Assembly: GCA_035279405.1 (NCBI GenBank)
Contig: DATEHU010000026.1
Coordinates: 512,147 to 576,146, forward strand
DNA from: Gammaproteobacteria bacterium
GTDB taxonomy: Bacteria > Pseudomonadota > Gammaproteobacteria > Natronospirales > REEB76
DNA length: 64,000 nt
Direction: 5' to 3'
Shown here: positions 9,063 through 18,168 of the stretch, in pieces
Position numbering within the stretch: position 1 is the first letter of the stretch
Layout of the letters: the number at the start of each line of letters is the position of its first letter
Translations under genes and position numbers: made by a program
The notes under the pieces: model-generated
The model's input: only the letters and a program-made list of their open reading frames with translations
Databases searched by the model: none
Told to the model about the DNA's origin: nothing

Positions 9063-9138
9063 TGGTGGGCCGTGGGCGGTTCGAACGCCCGACCAACTGG
9101 TTAAAAGCCAGCTGCTCTACCGGCTGAGCTAACGGCCC
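9063..9138 (-). tRNA. tRNA-Lys (anticodon UUU)
   Basis: A full cloverleaf can be folded: acceptor GGGCCGT pairs with ACGGCCC, D-arm GCTC...GAGC, anticodon stem CTGGC/ACCAG-type pairing around a CTTTTAA loop with anticodon TTT, and T-arm CGGGCGTTCGAACCGCCC. The discriminator is A (complement of 9066) and CCA is encoded (9063-9065). Two repeats derived from its 5' end lie upstream (9212-9272 and 9391-9451). Confidence 0.97.
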
Positions 9139-9211
9139 AAATTCAACTAGCACTCACTGCGCCCTCCCTGGCGGGCCCCCGGCTCGGCATCGTGCCTCGC
9201 GCTCGGCCGGA

Positions 9212-9272
9212 TCGAAATGCCACTGGCATTTCGATTAACCTCACCGGCCTCACCCGGCTGAGCTAACGGCCC
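9212..9272 (-). repeat. tRNA-Lys-derived repeat, copy A
   Basis: Read on the minus strand, this 61-bp element starts with the first 19 bases of the neighbouring tRNA-Lys (acceptor 5' strand and D-arm, GGGCCGTTAGCTCAGCCGG), then diverges and ends in a perfect 9-bp hairpin, CGAAATGCC-AGT-GGCATTTCG. It matches copy B at 60 of 61 positions. No anticodon arm or T-arm follows, so it is not a functional tRNA. Confidence 0.85.
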
Positions 9273-9390
9273 ATACTTCGACTGAATCCAGACTACCATC
9301 CTTGGTGCGTTGCCCAGTCCCGACATCCCTGTCGAGCCGTTTGGCGGGCGCGAAGCTGTGCTTCGCGGGAATCCCCCGCCTCACCCCGGC

Positions 9391-9451
9391 TCGAAATGCC
9401 ACTGGCATTTCGATTAACCTCACCGGCTTCACCCGGCTGAGCTAACGGCCC
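9391..9451 (-). repeat. tRNA-Lys-derived repeat, copy B
   Basis: Second copy of the 61-bp element, differing from copy A at one base (C/T in the GGCC/GGCT stretch). The sequence around it holds further inverted repeats, for example GCGAAGC...GCTTCGC near 9350-9366. The two copies and the intact tRNA lie in the same orientation, about 130-180 bp apart. The rest of the 376-bp gap between tRNA-Lys and queC shows no coding signal. Confidence 0.85.
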
Positions 9452-9514
9452 GGAAACAGCACAGGATGCATTGCTCGGCGCGCATGATAACGGACGCTGT
9501 AACCTCGGCCAAGC

Positions 9515-10195
9515 TCAACGGTATCGGGTCGGATCCGGAATACCGGCATCGCGAAAGCCGGCGAGCCTCAAGCGACAACTGTCACAGCGGCCGCAGGCGC
9601 GACCCGACTCGTCGGCCTGATAACAGGAAATCGTAAGCGTGTAATCCACACCCAGCAAAGTACCACGACGAATGATATCTGCCTTGGAGAGCTGCATGAG
9701 CGGCGCATGGATGCTGAATGCCCGGCCTTCCACTCCCGCGCGCGTGGCCAGGTTCGCCAAGCGTTCAAATTCGGCGACAAACTCGGGACGGCAATCGGGG
9801 TAGCCGGAATAATCCACGGCATTGACGCCGATGAAAATGTGTTGCGCGCCGAGCACCTCCGCCCAGCCGAGTGCCACCGCGAGAAATACCGTGTTGCGCG
9901 CCGGTACGTAAGTTGCGGGAATGCCCGAGCTTGGGTGCTCGGGCACATCAATGCGCGGATCAGTCAGTGCCGACCCACCGATGGCGGACAGATCCAGAGC
10001 CAGTGTCTTGTGCGTGACTGCGCCCAGCGCGCGGGCCACCTGTCCGGCCGCCTTGAGCTCAATACGGTGCCTTTGGCCATACGCAAAGCTGAGTGCATGA
10101 CAGTCAAAGCCCTCGCCGCGCGCAATGGCCAGAACCGTGGCGGAATCCAGTCCGCCGGACAGCAGCACCACGGCAGACTTTCGCGCCTGTGCCAT
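9515..10195 (-). CDS. queC: 7-cyano-7-deazaguanine synthase QueC
   Basis: 226 residues from the ATG at 10195. QueC converts 7-carboxy-7-deazaguanine to preQ0 with ATP and ammonia in queuosine synthesis. The PP-loop [11 protein letters not shown] is near the N-terminus, and the zinc-binding cysteines are in [17 protein letters not shown] at the C-terminus. Upstream in-frame sequence lies inside queE; this ATG overlaps the queE stop by one base (TGATG), so the pair is coupled. Confidence 0.96.
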   Translation of the reverse strand: MAQARKSAVVLLSGGLDSATVLAIARGEGFDCHALSFAYGQRHRIELKAAGQVARALGAVTHKTLALDLSAIGGSALTDPRIDVPEHPSSGIPATYVPARNTVFLAVALGWAEVLGAQHIFIGVNAVDYSGYPDCRPEFVAEFERLANLATRAGVEGRAFSIHAPLMQLSKADIIRRGTLLGVDYTLTISCYQADESGRACGRCDSCRLRLAGFRDAGIPDPTRYR

Positions 10196-10860
10196 CAATG
10201 TCCGGGCACGTCGCCCCAGATGTATTTGTGCAGTTGCACTTGCAGCCGTACCTGCAGCCGGTCGGCAAGGATCCAATCGGCCAGGGCGTGCACTTCAAGC
10301 TGGGTGTAACTCGGCGAGAACAGCACCTGACAGCGCCCGCTCAAACGATGTTCCTCGAGAGTTCGCTTTGACCACTCGTAATCGGCGCGGTCGCAGATCA
10401 CGAATTTCACCTGATCCTGCGGGCGCAGCAGCGCCAGGTTGGCGTAAAGATTGCGCGCGCATTCTCCCGAACCGGGCGTTTTCAGGTCCAGGACGCGTAT
10501 TACGCGCGCATCAATATCCGCAATCGGCAAGGCGCCGCTGGTTTCGATTGATACCCTGTAGCCCGCATCGCAAAGCCGCGCGAGCAACGCCAGGCAGTTC
10601 GGCTGGGCCAGCGGTTCTCCGCCGGTGACTGTCACGTAGGCCGGCCGGTATCGGCCCACCTCTTTCAGGATCGCATCCAAGCTGCGCCACTCACCGCCCT
10701 GAAAGGCATAGGCGGTATCACAGTACTGACAACGCAGCGGGCAGCCAGTAAGCCTGACGAATACCGTCGGCCAGCCGACGCTGTCGGCTTCGCCCTGGAT
10801 GGAATAGAAAATCTCGGTGATGCGCAGACGTTCGGCCGCCGGCAGATCGTCGCGGCGCAC
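10195..10860 (-). CDS. queE: 7-carboxy-7-deazaguanine synthase QueE
   Basis: 221 residues. A radical-SAM enzyme that makes 7-carboxy-7-deazaguanine from 6-carboxytetrahydropterin, the step before QueC. The [4Fe-4S] motif is CPLRCQYC (CxxxCxxC), preceded by IFYSIQGE, the usual N-terminal substrate loop, and followed by VTVTGGEPL. It follows cpoB by 32 bp, as in many gammaproteobacteria where queE/queC trail tol-pal. Confidence 0.95.
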   Translation of the reverse strand: MRRDDLPAAERLRITEIFYSIQGEADSVGWPTVFVRLTGCPLRCQYCDTAYAFQGGEWRSLDAILKEVGRYRPAYVTVTGGEPLAQPNCLALLARLCDAGYRVSIETSGALPIADIDARVIRVLDLKTPGSGECARNLYANLALLRPQDQVKFVICDRADYEWSKRTLEEHRLSGRCQVLFSPSYTQLEVHALADWILADRLQVRLQVQLHKYIWGDVPGH

Positions 10861-10892
10861 ACTTGGCGGCCTTATGGGAACGGAACTCAGCG

Positions 10893-11693
10893 TCAGTGAC
10901 CCTCTTTGCGCATGCGATCCAGGCGCTGGCGCGCAAGTTTCGCCACGTTGGTCTTGGGGTACTGCTGCAGGACGTTTTCCAGGGTCTGGCGCGCGGCGCT
11001 GTACTTGCCCAGTGCATATTGCGCATAGCCCAGCTTGAGCAGCGCATCCGGCGCCTTGTTCGAATCCGGATAACCCTGCACCACGGCCTGATAGTTCACC
11101 AGTGCACCCTGGAAGTCGCTCATCTGGTAATGCGCTTCACCCATCCAGAACTCGGCATTCGGTACCAGCGGGCTCTGTGGATACTGTTGGATGAAGTTGG
11201 TGAACCCATTGATGGCATCCTGATAGCGGCCCTGCTTCAACAAGTTGAAATTCTGCTGGTAAGCGGCCTGATCTCCGCCGGCCACCACGGCTGCGGAGGC
11301 CGTACCGGCCGCCGGCGCTGTACTGGCGCCGTTCGCGGATGCGGTGCCGGAACCCACGTTCAGTTCGAGCTTCTGCAGGCGCTTGTCCAGATCCGAATAC
11401 AGGTCCCGCTGCTGCTTGATGCTGAGTTGCTCGTCGTGTTGCAGTACCTGGATGTCGCCGCGCAGTTCATTGACCTGCTGCTGAACACTTTCCTGATTCT
11501 GCGACAGATTCACCAGACTCTGATTGTTGAAGATCTGATCGAGCCGGCCAACGCGCGTCTCCAGCTGTTTCTGCTGCGCCAGCAATTGCTGCTGCTGAAT
11601 GTACACTGGATCGTCCGGTCGCACCGTCATGCAGCCGGCCACCAATACGGTCAGCCCCGCGAGCAGACATCCGCGAATGCCATGCGCTCTCAT
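10893..11693 (-). CDS. cpoB: CpoB (YbgF), Tol-Pal-associated periplasmic coordinator
   Basis: 266 residues: an N-terminal secretion signal, a Gln-rich coiled coil (about residues 35-100), an Ala-rich linker, then three TPR-like repeats (YQQNFNLLKQGRYQDAI...; YQMSDFQGALVNYQ; LGYAQYALGKYSAARQTL). CpoB couples outer-membrane constriction by Tol-Pal with PBP1B during division. Unusually, the signal ends in a lipobox-like VLVAGC, suggesting a lipoprotein, whereas E. coli CpoB is soluble. The start overlaps the pal stop by four bases. Confidence 0.9.
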   Translation of the reverse strand: MRAHGIRGCLLAGLTVLVAGCMTVRPDDPVYIQQQQLLAQQKQLETRVGRLDQIFNNQSLVNLSQNQESVQQQVNELRGDIQVLQHDEQLSIKQQRDLYSDLDKRLQKLELNVGSGTASANGASTAPAAGTASAAVVAGGDQAAYQQNFNLLKQGRYQDAINGFTNFIQQYPQSPLVPNAEFWMGEAHYQMSDFQGALVNYQAVVQGYPDSNKAPDALLKLGYAQYALGKYSAARQTLENVLQQYPKTNVAKLARQRLDRMRKEGH

Positions 11694-12217
11694 TGCGTCA
11701 GGTATACCAGCACCGCCCTGCGGTTCAGGTGCCAGCAGGCTTCGTCGTGCTCATGGCACACGGCATGCGCTTCCCCGTAACTCACAGTGCTCAACTGATT
11801 GGGATTGACGCCCTGAAACAACAGGAAGCGGCGCACCGATTGTGCGCGCCGGTCGCCCAGGGCAATGTTGTATTCCCAGGTGCCGCGCTCGTCAGTATAG
11901 CCCTCGATCCGGATCCTGGCTTCCGGGTGTGCCATCAGGTATTTGGCATGCGCGGTCAGCAGGTCCAGAAACTCGGGTTTGATGTTGCTCTTGTCAAAAT
12001 CGAAATACACGGTTTTCTGATAGAGGATGTTATTCGGGTCATCCAGTGGGCTGAGCGCGGTTTGTGGCGGAGCCGCGGCCGTCGTCGTGGTGGGCGCAGT
12101 GGTGGCAGGCGGCGTCGTGACGGCAGCCGGCGCCGGCACGGGTTTCACAGTCTTGGCACAACCGGCAATCAACAACGCCAGTGCCAGCATCACGGAACCG
12201 TAACGTAAATTCTTCAT
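11690..12217 (-). CDS. pal: Pal, peptidoglycan-associated lipoprotein
   Basis: 175 residues. Lipobox LLIAGCAK, then a Pro/Thr/Ala linker (about residues 25-55), then an OmpA-like peptidoglycan-binding domain (VYFDFDKSNIKPEF...; IEGYTDERGTWEYN; LGDRRAQSVRRFL). It anchors the outer membrane to the cell wall and binds TolB. An SD-like GAGGAG lies ahead of the ATG. A 56-bp gap separates it from tolB, the largest inside the tol operon; I see no convincing internal promoter. Confidence 0.97.
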   Translation of the reverse strand: MKNLRYGSVMLALALLIAGCAKTVKPVPAPAAVTTPPATTAPTTTTAAAPPQTALSPLDDPNNILYQKTVYFDFDKSNIKPEFLDLLTAHAKYLMAHPEARIRIEGYTDERGTWEYNIALGDRRAQSVRRFLLFQGVNPNQLSTVSYGEAHAVCHEHDEACWHLNRRAVLVYLTQ

Positions 12218-12273
12218 GACTCGCTCCTCTTGACAATCAGGTCAATAAATACTGAAGCAGGCATCGCGCCCCG

Positions 12274-13584
12274 CTATTGTGACAGGAATGGTCCCCAAAC
12301 GGGAGCGTGCACGCTTACCCCGGATTTGGATTCGGACAGGCGCTCGCGCACTTGGCCGTCGACGGATACTTCGGCAAGCACCCCGCGGCCAGCATAGCTG
12401 GCCTCATAAATAATCATGCTGCCGTTGGGCGCAAAACTTGGCGACTTGTCCAAGTCGCCGTCCGTGAGCGTCAGCAGCGCGCCGCTGTTGAGATTCATGA
12501 CCGCAATGTGTAACCGGCCGTTCTCGCGGTGCACCATGACGAGCGTCTGGCCGTCAGGCGAAACGCTCGCGCGCGCGTTGTAGCTGCCGTCGAACGTGAT
12601 GCGCTGCGGCGTGCCGCCGCTCAAGCTCACCTTGTAGATCTGCGGACTGCCGCCGCGGTCGGATGTGAAGTACAGGCTCTGGCCGCCCGGCGACCACGCC
12701 GGTTCGGTGTCAATGGCCGCGGAAGTGGTGATGCGACGCAGCGTGCGGCTCGCGAGGTCCATGACGTAGATATCGGGGTTGCCGGGTGTGGAGGACAGCA
12801 CCAGCGCCAGCCGCCGGCCGTCGGGCGAAAATGCCGGCGCGCTGTTCAGCCCCGGCCGGTCGGAGAGCCGCTCACGCTTGCCGGTATATATGTTCTGCAT
12901 GTAAATGGCCGGCAGACTGCTCTCGAACGACACATACGCCAGATCTTTCCCGTCCGGCGACCAGGCCGGCGACATGATCGGCTCATTGGAGCTGAATACC
13001 GTCTGCGGGTTGTAGCCGTCGGAATCCGCCACTACCAGATCATAATGATGATCCAGCCCGCCCTTGCCGGAAACTTCCACATACGCGATGCGCGTGGCGA
13101 ACGCGCCGCGCTGGCCGGTGAGTTTCTGGTAAATCAGGTCGCTGATCTTGTGCGCGGTCCAGCGCAATGCGCCGGGAGTGGTAAGCACCGCAAGCCCCAG
13201 CAACTGCTGGCCGGTATACACATTGAACAGCTGGAACTCCACTTGATAGTTGCCCGCGCCCGCGGGTTTGATGCGGCCGATCACCACATCGTTGATGCCG
13301 AGAATGCGCCAGTTGGTGAAATGGATGTCCGCCGCGAGCGTGGGTTTCTCCAGCATGGAGCTGTCCGGGATTGCCTTGAACCGGCCGCTGCGAGTGAGAT
13401 CGGCACCGATGACCGCTGCCACATCAGTGGCCGGCGGCGGTCCCGGCACCTCCCAGGCAAACGGCACCACGGCTACCGGCACCGCAGTGCTTATGCCCTG
13501 GGTAATCTGGATTTCGAGCACGGCGTGCGCCACACCCAATGGCAGCATGGCGAGGATCAAAACCAGAAGCAGTCTGCGCCGCAC
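12274..13584 (-). CDS. tolB: TolB, periplasmic beta-propeller of Tol-Pal
   Basis: 436 residues with a signal peptide (about 1-21), an N-terminal alpha/beta domain (ITQGISTAVPVAVVPF) and a six-bladed propeller with repeated PAWSPDGK/PAFSPDGRRLAL-type blades. TolB bridges TolA and Pal in the periplasm. It starts one base after tolA ends. Length matches E. coli TolB (430 residues). Confidence 0.97.
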   Translation of the reverse strand: MRRRLLLVLILAMLPLGVAHAVLEIQITQGISTAVPVAVVPFAWEVPGPPPATDVAAVIGADLTRSGRFKAIPDSSMLEKPTLAADIHFTNWRILGINDVVIGRIKPAGAGNYQVEFQLFNVYTGQQLLGLAVLTTPGALRWTAHKISDLIYQKLTGQRGAFATRIAYVEVSGKGGLDHHYDLVVADSDGYNPQTVFSSNEPIMSPAWSPDGKDLAYVSFESSLPAIYMQNIYTGKRERLSDRPGLNSAPAFSPDGRRLALVLSSTPGNPDIYVMDLASRTLRRITTSAAIDTEPAWSPGGQSLYFTSDRGGSPQIYKVSLSGGTPQRITFDGSYNARASVSPDGQTLVMVHRENGRLHIAVMNLNSGALLTLTDGDLDKSPSFAPNGSMIIYEASYAGRGVLAEVSVDGQVRERLSESKSGVSVHAPVWGPFLSQ

Positions 13585-13585
13585 G

Positions 13586-14404
13586 TCAATTCCCCGGAAT
13601 GTTTTGCGGTGTGAAGTTTAATACAAACACGCGCTGGAACAACGACGGCTCGGGTGGCGGCGGCAACGGTGAGGAACGCAGCACCGCGGTAATCACGGAC
13701 TGCTGTATTGCCTCGTTGCCGTTGCAGGAAACAATCTGCGCATTCGCCACGGTGCCGCCTGGCACCTGCTCGACCTGCACCTTGCAGCTCAAATTGGCCG
13801 GTGCATTGGCCGGTTGATTCCAGTTGCTCTCCACCTTCTGCCTGACCAGTGCCGTCCATTGTTGCAACAGGGACGCACGTCGAGCATTGAGCGCACCCTG
13901 CTCGACTGCGATCTCGCGCTGCAATTCGGCCTGACGCTGGGTGTTTTGCCGTTTCTTGGCTGCCGTGGCGGCCTGGGCCTTGAGTTTGGCGATTTTGTCC
14001 TGCTGCGCTTTCTCCGCCTGCGCCTGTTGTTGCAACTCGGCGAGCTTGGCGTTCAGCGCCTGTTGCGCGGCTGCCTGTTGCTGTTGCAACTGGGCAAGTT
14101 TCTGCTGCTCCTGTTCGCGTTCGGTCTTGGCGGCCTGCGCCTGCTGTTCCAGTTTCTGTCGAGCCTCCTGCTTTTGTTTCTCCTGCGCCTGCAGCAAGGC
14201 CATCTGCTGACTGATCAGTTTCTGGTCCACCACCGTGGCCTGCACCGGCTGCGCAACCTGCGACGAACCGCCCAACGAGGGCAACGTGGAGTTGGTCCAG
14301 TGAAAACTCAGGACCATCAGCGCCAGAAACGCGGCGTGCAGCAGCACCGAATAAACCCAGGGCAGCAGGCGTTGTGAGCGGGCTTGCATCACGGCGGCCG
14401 TCAT
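13586..14404 (-). CDS. tolA: TolA, inner-membrane spanning protein of Tol-Pal
   Basis: 272 residues. One N-terminal transmembrane helix (SVLLHAAFLALMVLSF), a long Gln/Ala/Lys coiled coil (about residues 65-180) and a C-terminal domain with CKVQVEQVPGGTVANAQIVSCNGN, typical of TolA-III. The start overlaps the tolR stop by four bases. The coil is shorter than in E. coli TolA (421 residues), as is common in the family. Confidence 0.93.
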   Translation of the reverse strand: MTAAVMQARSQRLLPWVYSVLLHAAFLALMVLSFHWTNSTLPSLGGSSQVAQPVQATVVDQKLISQQMALLQAQEKQKQEARQKLEQQAQAAKTEREQEQQKLAQLQQQQAAAQQALNAKLAELQQQAQAEKAQQDKIAKLKAQAATAAKKRQNTQRQAELQREIAVEQGALNARRASLLQQWTALVRQKVESNWNQPANAPANLSCKVQVEQVPGGTVANAQIVSCNGNEAIQQSVITAVLRSSPLPPPPEPSLFQRVFVLNFTPQNIPGN

Positions 14405-14856
14405 GACTTGCCGGTGATTTCCACGCGCGGCGGATTGTTGGGATTGGTTTCCAGGCCCACACTCGGAGCGCCTGCTGCCTGCAGCAGGACCATGCCACGC
14501 AGTACCGAATCGTAGCGGGCGTCGCGATCGCCGCGCACCACCACGTGTGTGCCGGGCCTGAGTTTGAGCACCGCCGCTACCGTAGCCACCACCAGACGTG
14601 CGTCTATTGGCTCATCCGGGTGTGCGCCGATATTGAGGTAATACCTGCCATCAGCCGTGACCGTAAGCACTACCGGAGTCTCGTCGGGTTTGAGATCCAG
14701 CGGCTTGGCGCTGGCCCTGGGCAGATTCACCTTCACGCCCTGACTGAGCAAGGGCGCAGTGATCATGAAGATGATCAGCAACACCAGCATCACGTCAATG
14801 TAGGGCACGACGTTGATCTCGCTTATCACCCGCTGCTTGCCGCGCCGTCCGGCCAT
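14401..14856 (-). CDS. tolR: TolR, proton-channel subunit of Tol-Pal
   Basis: 151 residues, ExbD/TolR family. A single N-terminal membrane span, VVPYIDVMLVLLIIFMITAP, carries the Asp needed for proton-motive-force use. A periplasmic domain follows. With TolQ it energises TolA. It begins seven bases after tolQ. Confidence 0.95.
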   Translation of the reverse strand: MAGRRGKQRVISEINVVPYIDVMLVLLIIFMITAPLLSQGVKVNLPRASAKPLDLKPDETPVVLTVTADGRYYLNIGAHPDEPIDARLVVATVAAVLKLRPGTHVVVRGDRDARYDSVLRGMVLLQAAGAPSVGLETNPNNPPRVEITGKS

Positions 14857-14863
14857 GCGATTG

Positions 14864-15553
14864 TTACCCCTGCGCCGGCACGGCGCGTGTGCCTACGTGG
14901 CGCTGCAGGATGGTGGAAAATTCGTCGAGAAAACCGTCAAAGCGCGTTTCCAGGCGCTCCACATGGTTGGCGAAGCGATTGTAGGCAATGACCGCGGGAA
15001 TCGCCGCGATCAGGCCCATGGCGGTGGCAATCAGCGCTTCGGAAATGCCCGGCGCCACCATGGCAATAGTGGCCTGCTGCACGTTGCCGAGGCCGTGAAA
15101 CGCATTCATGATGCCCCACACGGTGCCGAACAATCCGACGTACGGACTGGTGGAACCCACCGTGGCCAGAAATGACAGATGCTCCTCCAGCCGATCCACC
15201 TCGCGCAGCTGCGCCACGCGCATGGCGCGGCGCGAACCCTCGATGACCAGACCCTGGGCGTCGCTCTGCTTGCGCAGGCGTGCGAATTCGCCGAAGCCTG
15301 ATTCAAAGATGCTTTCCATGCCGCTCTCCGCGCCTGCGCCGCTGATCTCCTTGTAAAAGTTGGCAATCTCGCCGCCGGACCAGAAGCGCTTCTCGAAGGT
15401 GTCGGCGGCAACCCGCGCCTCTCTGAGCATGCGGTGTTTGCGGAAAATCACCGCCCAGGAGGCCAGCGATGCCGCTACCAGGATGAGCAGCACGATTTTC
15501 ACCACCAGGCTCGCGTGCAGGGCAATTTCCAGAAACGATTCCTGACCATTCAT
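14864..15553 (-). CDS. tolQ: TolQ, motor subunit of Tol-Pal
   Basis: 229 residues, ExbB/TolQ/MotA family with three membrane spans (about residues 15-35, 135-155 and 170-190). The signature FATVGSTSPYVGLFGTVWGIMNAF spans the loop into TM2 (read in parts), and GISEALIATAMGLIAAIPAV is TM3. It directly follows ybgC with no gap. Confidence 0.96.
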   Translation of the reverse strand: MNGQESFLEIALHASLVVKIVLLILVAASLASWAVIFRKHRMLREARVAADTFEKRFWSGGEIANFYKEISGAGAESGMESIFESGFGEFARLRKQSDAQGLVIEGSRRAMRVAQLREVDRLEEHLSFLATVGSTSPYVGLFGTVWGIMNAFHGLGNVQQATIAMVAPGISEALIATAMGLIAAIPAVIAYNRFANHVERLETRFDGFLDEFSTILQRHVGTRAVPAQG

Positions 15554-16051
15554 TTACTGCAGCTCCACCGCGATTTCCCGCGGCCAGGGTTGGGGTTTGA
15601 AACTTGCGCTGTCCACGCACACTACCGTGACTTCGGCGGAACACAGCCGTGCGTGCTCCGCGTCCAGACGGTGGAGCGCTTGGGCAAACGTCAGGCTGGC
15701 GCGCCGCCGGTGCAGGATTTTGACGCTTACCGCCAGCTCGTCGTTGAAACGCGCGGGCTTATGATAGTCGAGCTTCAGGCCGGTCACCACGAACAATATG
15801 CCCAAACGCCGGCGCAGGTCGTCCTGCTCGAAACCCAGATGACGCAGCCATTCGGTGCGTGCGCGCTCCAGAAACTTCAGATAATTGGCGTGATACACCA
15901 CGCCACCCGCGTCGGTGTCCTCGTAATACACGCGCACCGGCCAGGTGAATACAGCGTATGGGACCAGTGCCGGTTTACCGGTTACGCCGCCGTGACCAAG
16001 CGGCCTGCGTTTGGTTCCGTACGCCACACCTTCAGCCCGGAGCGCCGTCAA
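15554..16051 (-). CDS. ybgC: YbgC, acyl-CoA thioesterase
   Basis: A hot-dog-fold thioesterase that hydrolyses short-chain acyl-CoA (or acyl-ACP) and precedes tol-pal in most gammaproteobacteria. The active-site segment is [16 protein letters not shown]. As drawn it starts at a TTG (16051) overlapping ruvB; a GTG at 16027, just past the ruvB stop, is an alternative. Either leaves an N-terminal extension of about 20-30 residues compared with E. coli YbgC (134 residues). The start is uncertain; the function is not. Confidence 0.9.
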   Translation of the reverse strand: MTALRAEGVAYGTKRRPLGHGGVTGKPALVPYAVFTWPVRVYYEDTDAGGVVYHANYLKFLERARTEWLRHLGFEQDDLRRRLGILFVVTGLKLDYHKPARFNDELAVSVKILHRRRASLTFAQALHRLDAEHARLCSAEVTVVCVDSASFKPQPWPREIAVELQ

Positions 16052-17075
16052 ACAGGTCCACGGATGGATCGCGCGCCGGCGGCTTCAGGCCGAAATGCTG
16101 GTACGCGGCCTTGCTGGCCATGCGCCCGCGGGCGGTGCGCATCAAATACCCCTGCTGGATCAGGAACGGCTCGAGCACGTCCTCGATGGTGCCGCGCTCC
16201 TCGCCGATGGCTGCCGCCAGACTGTCCACGCCCACCGGCCCGCCATCGAACTTTTCGATCACGGTCAGCAGCAGGCGGCGATCCAGTTGATCGAAACCGT
16301 GTACATCCACCTCCAGCAGGTCCATGGCTTGGCGCGCCACCGCCGCCGTGATGCGGCCATCGGCCTTCACCTGGGCAAAATCCCGCACCCGGCGCAACAA
16401 CCGGTTTGCGATGCGCGGCGTACCGCGCGCACGCGTGGCGATTTCACGCGTGCCGCCGGCGTCACAAGCCAGGGCCAGAATGTGCGCCGCGCGCGCTACG
16501 ATACGCGCCAGTTCCTCGTGGCTGTAGAACTCCAGACGCTGCACGATACCGAAGCGGTCGCGCAGGGGCGATGTCAGCAGACCCGCGCGTGTGGTGGCGC
16601 CCACGAGCGTGAACGGCGGGACGTCGAGCTTTATGGAACGCGCCGCGGGTCCTTCGCCAATCATGATGTCGAGCTTGTAATCCTCGAGTGCCGGATACAG
16701 CACTTCCTCCACCACCGCGCTCAAGCGATGAATTTCGTCCACAAACAGCACGTCACGCGGTTCGAGATTGGTGAGCAGCGCCGCCAGATCTCCGGGTCGC
16801 TCCAGCACCGGACCCGAAGTCTGGCGCAGATTGACGCCCAGTTCGTGCGCGATGATGTGCGCCAGCGTAGTCTTGCCCAGGCCCGGCGGCCCGAAAATCA
16901 GCACATGATCGAGCGCTTCCTGGCGCTGGCGTGCGGCACCGATGAAGATTTCCATCTGCTCGCGCACCGCCGGCTGGCCGATGTACTCGGCCAGCGTGCG
17001 CGGCCGGATGCTGCGGTCTATGGCCTCGTCCTCGGGCGTGGTCCGGGCCGCTACCAGGCGTTCGTCGGTCATCAC
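16032..17075 (-). CDS. ruvB: RuvB, Holliday-junction branch-migration helicase
   Basis: 347 residues, an AAA+ motor. Walker [12 protein letters not shown], Walker [10 protein letters not shown], sensor region VGATTRAG and a C-terminal winged helix. It works with RuvA to drive branch migration. It begins seven bases after ruvA. Near-identical length to homologues. Confidence 0.98.
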   Translation of the reverse strand: MMTDERLVAARTTPEDEAIDRSIRPRTLAEYIGQPAVREQMEIFIGAARQRQEALDHVLIFGPPGLGKTTLAHIIAHELGVNLRQTSGPVLERPGDLAALLTNLEPRDVLFVDEIHRLSAVVEEVLYPALEDYKLDIMIGEGPAARSIKLDVPPFTLVGATTRAGLLTSPLRDRFGIVQRLEFYSHEELARIVARAAHILALACDAGGTREIATRARGTPRIANRLLRRVRDFAQVKADGRITAAVARQAMDLLEVDVHGFDQLDRRLLLTVIEKFDGGPVGVDSLAAAIGEERGTIEDVLEPFLIQQGYLMRTARGRMASKAAYQHFGLKPPARDPSVDLFDGAPG

Positions 17076-17082
17076 TGCGGCA

Positions 17083-17670
17083 TTAACCGGCGCGCGCCGC
17101 GTTCTGCAGCGCGCGGCGGATCAATTCGGCACTGCTGATGCCGGTGTCCTTGATGGCCTGCAACATGCGACCGGCTTCCGGCGGTTTGTAACCCAGGCTT
17201 ACCAGCGCCGACATGGCCTCGTCGCGCGCGGTCATCGGCGCGTTGCGGGTCACGGCGTCGCCGCCGGCATCCTCCAGGCGGTCGCGCATCTCCACCACCA
17301 GGCGTTCCGCGGTTTTCCTGCCGATGCCCGGCAGGCGCGTGAGCGCCGCACTGTCATTGTCACGCACGCAGCGCACGAAATTCTCCACGCTTACTCCCGA
17401 GAGGATGGTGAGCGCCAAGCGCGGCCCCACACCGTTGACGCGTATCAGCGCACGGAACAGGCGCCGCTCGGTTTCTGTGCCGAAGCCGAACAGTACATGC
17501 GCGTCCTCGCGCACTGCGAGATGCGTATACAGCATGACCTCGGCGCCCACCTCGGGCAGACCGTAGAACGTGGACATCGGTGCCTCGACTTCGTAGCCCA
17601 CGCCCTGCACATCCACCAGCAGGTGCGGCGCCTGGCGCTGCAGAATGCGGCCGCGCAGGAATCCGATCAT
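17083..17670 (-). CDS. ruvA: RuvA, Holliday-junction-binding subunit
   Basis: 195 residues from ATG 17670 (MIGFLRG, the canonical N-terminus). OB-fold N-domain, helix-hairpin-helix motifs ([25 protein letters not shown]) and a C-terminal RuvB-contact domain ([12 protein letters not shown]). The ATG overlaps the ruvC stop by four bases (ATGA). Confidence 0.97.
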   Translation of the reverse strand: MIGFLRGRILQRQAPHLLVDVQGVGYEVEAPMSTFYGLPEVGAEVMLYTHLAVREDAHVLFGFGTETERRLFRALIRVNGVGPRLALTILSGVSVENFVRCVRDNDSAALTRLPGIGRKTAERLVVEMRDRLEDAGGDAVTRNAPMTARDEAMSALVSLGYKPPEAGRMLQAIKDTGISSAELIRRALQNAARAG

Positions 17671-18164
17671 CGTGCCTCCGCCAGCTGCCGGCGCAGCCGG
17701 CGGCTGTGGGCGTGACAGATGGCCACAGCCAGCGCATCGGCGCTGTCGGGCTGCATGCGTCCCTGCAGACCCAGCAGGATTTTGACCATGTGTTGCACCT
17801 GCGGCTTGTCCGCGCCGCCCTTGCCGGTGAGCGCCAGTTTCACCTCTCTCGGGGTATATTCGAACAGCGGCACATCCAGTTCGAGCGTGGCGCAAATGGC
17901 GGCGGCGCGCGCCTGCCCCAGTTTCAGTGCGCTGTCGACATTCTTGTGCACAAAGGCCTTTTCCACCGCCAGTTCCTCGGGCCTGAATTCCGCCAGCACC
18001 GCGCCTACACCCTGGAAAATTCCGCGCAGGCGTGCACTGAAATCGCTGCCGGTCACGCGGATGCAGCCGCTGGCCACGTGCCCCAGATGCTGTCCGTCAT
18101 AATCCACCACGCCGTAACCGGTGAACAGCGAACCGGGGTCAATGCCGAGTATGCGCACCGCCAC
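17667..18164 (-). CDS. ruvC: RuvC, Holliday-junction resolvase
   Basis: 165 residues from GTG 18164 (VAVRILGIDPGS); GTG 18158 is equally possible. The acidic active-site residues are visible: Asp in ILGIDPGS, Glu in LAVEKAFVHKN and the Asp pair in DSADALAVAICH. There is no ATG near the conserved N-terminus; upstream in-frame sequence overlaps yebC and has no protein-like character. It starts four bases after the yebC stop. Confidence 0.96.
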   Translation of the reverse strand: MAVRILGIDPGSLFTGYGVVDYDGQHLGHVASGCIRVTGSDFSARLRGIFQGVGAVLAEFRPEELAVEKAFVHKNVDSALKLGQARAAAICATLELDVPLFEYTPREVKLALTGKGGADKPQVQHMVKILLGLQGRMQPDSADALAVAICHAHSRRLRRQLAEAR

Positions 18165-18168
18165 TGGC

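Noticed and set aside
9063-9451. Phage or island attachment site at tRNA-Lys
   Set aside because: The duplicated part is the 5' end of the tRNA, both copies lie on the 5' side, and no integrase is nearby.
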